DNA from: Kribbella flavida DSM 17836
GTDB lineage: Bacteria > Actinomycetota > Actinomycetes > Propionibacteriales > Kribbellaceae
Assembly: GCF_000024345.1 (NCBI RefSeq)
Contig: NC_013729.1
Coordinates: 1,798,001 to 1,862,000, forward strand
Direction of reading: 5' to 3'
Length of the DNA: 64,000 bases
This document shows positions 60,797 through 64,000 of this stretch, one piece after another. A program made the translations under genes and the position numbers. The first letter of the stretch is position 1; each line of letters starts with the position of its first letter. Below the pieces are notes generated by a model. That model worked only from the letters and a program-made list of their open reading frames with translations, had not been told where the DNA came from and did not search any database.

Positions 60797-62101
60797 ATGA
60801 TCCCGTTGCACGGCATCGGCGGGCGCGGGGATCTGCCGGTCCCGCTCTGGCTCGCGGTCTACTCGGCGGCCGCCGCCGTCGCGATCTCCTTCTTCGCGCT
60901 CGCGGCCTTCTGGTCGCAGCCGCGGTTCGAACGCAGCGCCGGTACGCCGCTGGTCGTGCTGACCCGCTGCGTGGATGCCCGGGCGACCCGGTGGGTGCTC
61001 AAGGCCATCGGTCTGCTGGCGCTGGCTCTGTTGCTGGGTGCCGCCTGGTTCGGCAACGACTCGCCCGCGCTCAACCCGGCGCCGACCTGGCTCTACGTCT
61101 GGATCTGGGTCGGCATCATCCCGATCTCCCTGCTGTTCGGACCGGTCTGGCGACTGGTCAATCCGCTGCGCACGCTGTCCGCCCTGGCCCGGCGTACGGC
61201 GTACCGGCGGCTTCCGGACCGGGTCTCCTACTGGCCTGCGGTGGCCGGGCTGTTCGCGTTCCTCTGGCTGGAGCTGGCGTACCCCGAGGGGTCCGATCCG
61301 CGGGTGGTGGCCCTCTTCGTCACCGCGTACGCCGTCCTGAACGTTGCTGCAGGCATCATCTTCGGCCCGCGCTGGTTCCGGGTCGGCGACAGCTTCGAGG
61401 TGTACGCCGAGCTGCTCGCGAAGCTGAGTCCGATCGGTCGAGGCACGGGCGGTCGGCTGGTCCTGCGCAATCCGTTGGCCGGCTTGGCGACGATGCCGCA
61501 GGAGCCGGGCCTGGTCGGCCTGCTCTGCCTGCTGCTCGGATCCACCGCCTTCGACGGGATCTCCCGCTGGTCCGCGTGGACCGGCCCGACCGGGCAGCTC
61601 GGTGCCGCGCAGCACATCGCGGCGCACACCGGCGGCCTGCTGGCGACGGTCGCGATCGTGGCGCTGCTCTTCCTCGGCGCGACCCGGGCAACCGGATCGC
61701 CCCAGGTCAGGCCCGGTGCCGTCGGCCACGCCGGTCTGCCGGGCGCGTTCGCGCACTCGCTGGTCCCGATCGCGATCGGGTACGCCGTGGCGCACTACTT
61801 CTCGTCCGCGATGTTCCAGGGCCAGGCCGGCGTGCTGCTGGCGACCGATCCGTTCGGCCGCGGCTGGGACCTGCTCGGCGTCGGCGCTACGCGGATCGAC
61901 TACGGGTTCCTCGGTACCGGCCTGATCGCCGGCGTGCAGCTCGGCGCGATCGTGCTCGGGCACGTTCTCGGTGTGGTGTCGGCGCACGACCGGGCGACCG
62001 GGCTGTTCCGGCGCCGGCAGCTGCGGCGGGCGCAGTATCCGTTGCTGGCGGCAATGGTGGCCTTCACCGCGGGCGGTATCGCGCTGGTGACCGCGTCATG
62101 A
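60797..62101 (+). CDS. Polytopic membrane protein
   Basis: The 434-residue protein has about eleven predicted helices and starts MIPLHGIGGRGDLPVPLWLA, with PISLLFGPVWRLVNPLRTLSA and several WF/WG-rich loops. Similar actinobacterial proteins are sometimes named fenitrothion hydrolase, a label I recall but cannot test here. No enzyme motif is evident. GAGGGG precedes the ATG. Its stop overlaps the start of the next small gene (ATGA). Confidence 0.7.
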   Translation: MIPLHGIGGRGDLPVPLWLAVYSAAAAVAISFFALAAFWSQPRFERSAGTPLVVLTRCVDARATRWVLKAIGLLALALLLGAAWFGNDSPALNPAPTWLYVWIWVGIIPISLLFGPVWRLVNPLRTLSALARRTAYRRLPDRVSYWPAVAGLFAFLWLELAYPEGSDPRVVALFVTAYAVLNVAAGIIFGPRWFRVGDSFEVYAELLAKLSPIGRGTGGRLVLRNPLAGLATMPQEPGLVGLLCLLLGSTAFDGISRWSAWTGPTGQLGAAQHIAAHTGGLLATVAIVALLFLGATRATGSPQVRPGAVGHAGLPGAFAHSLVPIAIGYAVAHYFSSAMFQGQAGVLLATDPFGRGWDLLGVGATRIDYGFLGTGLIAGVQLGAIVLGHVLGVVSAHDRATGLFRRRQLRRAQYPLLAAMVAFTAGGIALVTAS

Positions 62102-62325
62102 CGGCCCTGCTGGTTACCTTGCACCTGGGTGGTGTCCCGGAGGCCGCGATGGTGCTCGGGCCTGTGCTGCTGATCGCCGCCTTCCTCCGGATCGCCAGGC
62201 GCAACGACGCGGTGACCGTGGACGAGGAGGACTGGGACGCGAATCTCGGCGACTTCGGTGATGGGGACGCCAACGATCCTGGTCAGGCAGGTCAGCGCAC
62301 GGACAGCCGGGTCCGATCACGCTGA
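62098..62325 (+). CDS. Small membrane protein with an acidic tail
   Basis: The 75-residue protein has one helix (AAMVLGPVLLIAAFLRIAR) and an acidic, Asp/Gly-rich tail (VTVDEEDWDANLGDFGDGDANDPG). The ATG overlaps the stop of the preceding gene, so the two are translationally coupled and may act together. Confidence 0.65.
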   Translation: MTALLVTLHLGGVPEAAMVLGPVLLIAAFLRIARRNDAVTVDEEDWDANLGDFGDGDANDPGQAGQRTDSRVRSR

Positions 62326-62343
62326 CGTGTCGGAACCGCGGCG

Positions 62344-63858
62344 TCAGCGCACCTTCACCGTGGCGGCCGGGCCCCGGGTGACGTTGCGGCCGTCGGTCGC
62401 CTCGACCCGGTAGCTGACCGTCTGCCCGCTGCGCACGCCGGTGTCGGTGAAGGTCGCCACCGTCGGCCGCACCCACGGGTACGCGTTGCGGCTCCAGCTG
62501 CGGACCTTCGTGGTGCCGCGGTACAGCGTGTAGGTCAGGCTGATGTTGTCGGCGTCGAACACCGCCGGGAAGCTGACCGTCGTCCGGCCGGCGACCGTGC
62601 TGGTCACCTTCGGTGCCCTCGGCGCGGCCGGCCGGGCGCCGCCGGCGACGTCGGTGAACCGGGTGAGGCCCTGCTGCGGCACGCCGTTCACCCGCAGGAA
62701 GTCGCCGCCCACCCACAGGTCGTTGCCGCCGGAGGTGACCGCCAGCGGCCCGACCCAGGTGTTGTCGCCCGCGTCGGTGGTCGGGAACCACGGCCCGAAC
62801 TTGCCGTTCGCGACGTTCTGCACCAGCAGGTGGTGGGTGCCGGTGCCGTCGCCGAACGAGCCGTCCTGGCGGCAGTCGTGCGCGTGCGACCCCTTGTAGA
62901 GCCAGCTCCCGATCGCCTTGATCGCCTCGGTGGCACCCAGGCACTTGCTCTGCCACAACAACTTGCCGGTTTTCGTGTCGGCGGCCAGGATGCCGTCGTA
63001 GCAGCCGCTGCCGCTGCCCGCGTTGGCGACGAACACCCGGTGCCCGAGGGTGTCGATGTCCTTGACCCGGCTCTCGCACTCGGTCGGTGCCGGGATGGCC
63101 GCGGCGGCCGGCATCGGGTAGGCGTTGCCGTTCGTGGTGTTCAGCATCGCCAAGGAGTGCCGTGCGGTGCCTTTCAGGGTGGTGAAGCCGCCGCCGACGA
63201 AGACCCGGGTGCCGTCGTCGGACAGGTCGATCGCGTGCACGTCGGCGTCGGCGTTCGGGTTCCAGGGCAGCAGGGCGCCGGTGGTCAGCGTCACCGCGGC
63301 GAGCCGGTTGCGCGTCACGCCGTCCACCTGGCTGAACGAGCCGCCCAGGTAGACGGTGTTGCCCCAGATGGCCAGGGCCGAGACCCGGTAGCTGACGGCC
63401 GGGTCCCAGCCGGTGACGAGCTTGTTGGTGGCGACGCTGAACATCGCGACGTGCTGACGGGCGACACCGTCGACCCTGGTGAAGTCACCGCCGATCACGA
63501 CGTACTTGCCGTCCGGACTGGTGGCGATGCTCCACACCGGGCCGTTCAGCCGCGGCGCCCAGGTGCTGGCGGCGCCGGTGCTGCGGCTGAACGACGCGAC
63601 GTAGCTGCGCACGGCCTCGCCTTCGCCGGCCGGGTTCCCGCCCGGCCGGACCCGGGTGAACAGGCCGCCGGCGTAGACCGCGTTGCCGGCGGTCGCGAGC
63701 GCGTTCACGCTCGCGTCGGTCTGCCAGGTGGGCTGGGCGACCGCCGACACGGCCGACCCGAAGCCGCGCGTGGCCGCCTCCACGGGCGCGCCCTGCGGGA
63801 TCAGCGCGGCGGCGATCACACCGGCGGCCGTGACCGTGGCCAGAACAAGCTTTTTCAT
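62344..63858 (-). CDS. Secreted beta-propeller protein (delta-60-repeat type)
   Basis: The 504-residue protein has a signal peptide (MKKLVLATVTAAGVIAAALIPQGAPVEAA). At least five repeats with GGxFxxVxG follow: YAGGLFTRVRPGG, VIGGDFTRVDGVARQHVAMF, YLGGSFSQVDGVTRNRLAAV, FVGGGFTTLKGTARHSLAML, WVGGDFLRVNGVPQQGLTRF. These match DUF5122/delta-60-type propeller blades. A C-terminal Fn3-like domain (about 420-504) completes it. Cys pairs near 258 and 285 could be disulfides. It probably binds a ligand at the cell surface. ATG at 63858 follows GAGGA. Confidence 0.87.
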   Translation of the reverse strand: MKKLVLATVTAAGVIAAALIPQGAPVEAATRGFGSAVSAVAQPTWQTDASVNALATAGNAVYAGGLFTRVRPGGNPAGEGEAVRSYVASFSRSTGAASTWAPRLNGPVWSIATSPDGKYVVIGGDFTRVDGVARQHVAMFSVATNKLVTGWDPAVSYRVSALAIWGNTVYLGGSFSQVDGVTRNRLAAVTLTTGALLPWNPNADADVHAIDLSDDGTRVFVGGGFTTLKGTARHSLAMLNTTNGNAYPMPAAAAIPAPTECESRVKDIDTLGHRVFVANAGSGSGCYDGILAADTKTGKLLWQSKCLGATEAIKAIGSWLYKGSHAHDCRQDGSFGDGTGTHHLLVQNVANGKFGPWFPTTDAGDNTWVGPLAVTSGGNDLWVGGDFLRVNGVPQQGLTRFTDVAGGARPAAPRAPKVTSTVAGRTTVSFPAVFDADNISLTYTLYRGTTKVRSWSRNAYPWVRPTVATFTDTGVRSGQTVSYRVEATDGRNVTRGPAATVKVR

Positions 63859-63938
63859 CAACGTCCTCAGGCAGGAACACTGCTGTCACTATGTGCGACA
63901 ACAGAGTAACTGTCCGCTCAATCTGAGGTGGAGCCAGG

Positions 63939-64000
63939 TCACTTCAGCGTGATGCTCGCCCAGACCTTGTGGTGGTCCGAGGTCGAGGTCGGCACCACCT
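63939..64000 (-). CDS. C-terminus of an endonuclease/exonuclease/phosphatase-family protein (partial)
   Basis: The minus-strand frame enters from the right edge and ends VVPTSTSDHHKVWASITLK at the stop 63939-63941. SDHH followed by a hydrophobic strand is the C-terminal active-site motif of the EEP family. Only about 19 residues are visible, so the substrate class is open. Confidence 0.6.
   Translation of the reverse strand, partial: VVPTSTSDHHKVWASITLK

Overview
The window is high-GC, gene-dense actinobacterial chromosome. GTG starts are frequent and stop/start overlaps (ATGA, GTGA) are common. F420-type oxidoreductases, a Tad-type pilus locus, FtsEX with an M23 peptidase, and a tmRNA whose tag reads ADSKRSSFALAA all fit a soil actinomycete. 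I favour the Propionibacteriales (Kribbella or Nocardioides-like), but the species call is an inference. No transposase, integrase, prophage, CRISPR array, rRNA or ordinary tRNA was seen.

Layout. 1-2.3 kb: the tail of a GntR/UTRA regulator, then a SigE-type ECF sigma factor with a membrane-anchored partner. 2.6-7.5 kb: a compact tad locus (TadA ATPase, TadB, TadC, Flp-like pilin, two TadE-like proteins, TadG-like protein). 7.5-10.3 kb: an SDR enzyme, prfB (RF2) and a Cys-cluster/pentapeptide-repeat fusion. 10.4-16.7 kb: a secreted TAP-type peptidase, a secreted GH5 enzyme, a LysR/EamA divergent pair and a serpin-like gene. 16.7-20.5 kb: a permease/DUF1980/NADAR operon with a candidate Zur box, then a second serpin-like gene. 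20.7-22.8 kb: a SRPBCC-TetR operon with an 18-bp palindrome on its start codon, a small membrane protein and a short PhzF protein. 22.9-26.2 kb: a reductive pyrimidine catabolism operon (N-carbamoyl-beta-alanine amidohydrolase, dihydropyrimidinase, LLM-type oxidoreductase). 26.2-34.1 kb: a CUT1 sugar importer divergent from a LytS/LytTR two-component system, a secreted PD40 protein, a PfkB kinase and two small genes. 34.3-39.1 kb: ftsE, ftsX, M23 peptidase, smpB, a DUF1707/DUF4870 membrane protein and ssrA (tmRNA). 39.4-44.6 kb: flavin/F420 enzymes, a secreted Ig-like protein, an ArsR-SRPBCC operon with a 26-bp palindrome, and a nucleotidyltransferase. 44.9-50.2 kb: alpha-galactosidase plus a complete CUT1 importer. 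50.2-52.6 kb: an ABC-2 exporter. 53-56 kb: DUF1707, a four-helix membrane protein and a multicopper oxidase. 56-64 kb: a sulfite-oxidase-family enzyme, an EamA exporter, a TetR/Baeyer-Villiger monooxygenase pair, membrane proteins, a secreted beta-propeller and the end of an endonuclease/exonuclease/phosphatase-family gene.

How it fits together. A translation and cell-division core (prfB, ftsEX, M23 peptidase, smpB, ssrA) is split by about 25 kb of accessory genes for nutrient scavenging and surface functions. Several local regulators sit next to clear palindromic operator candidates (21758, 43612, 59233). Carbohydrate uptake appears twice: once beside a two-component system with no glycosidase, and once fused in an operon with a cytosolic GH36 alpha-galactosidase.

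Most notable for follow-up: three long, unrelated inverted repeats placed directly behind minus-strand genes (39358-39416, 56025-56097, 58465-58571); the possible Zur control of a permease/DUF1980/NADAR operon; the paired bacterial serpin-like genes; and the pyrimidine operon that carries an LLM/F420-type oxidoreductase where a classical dihydropyrimidine dehydrogenase might be expected.
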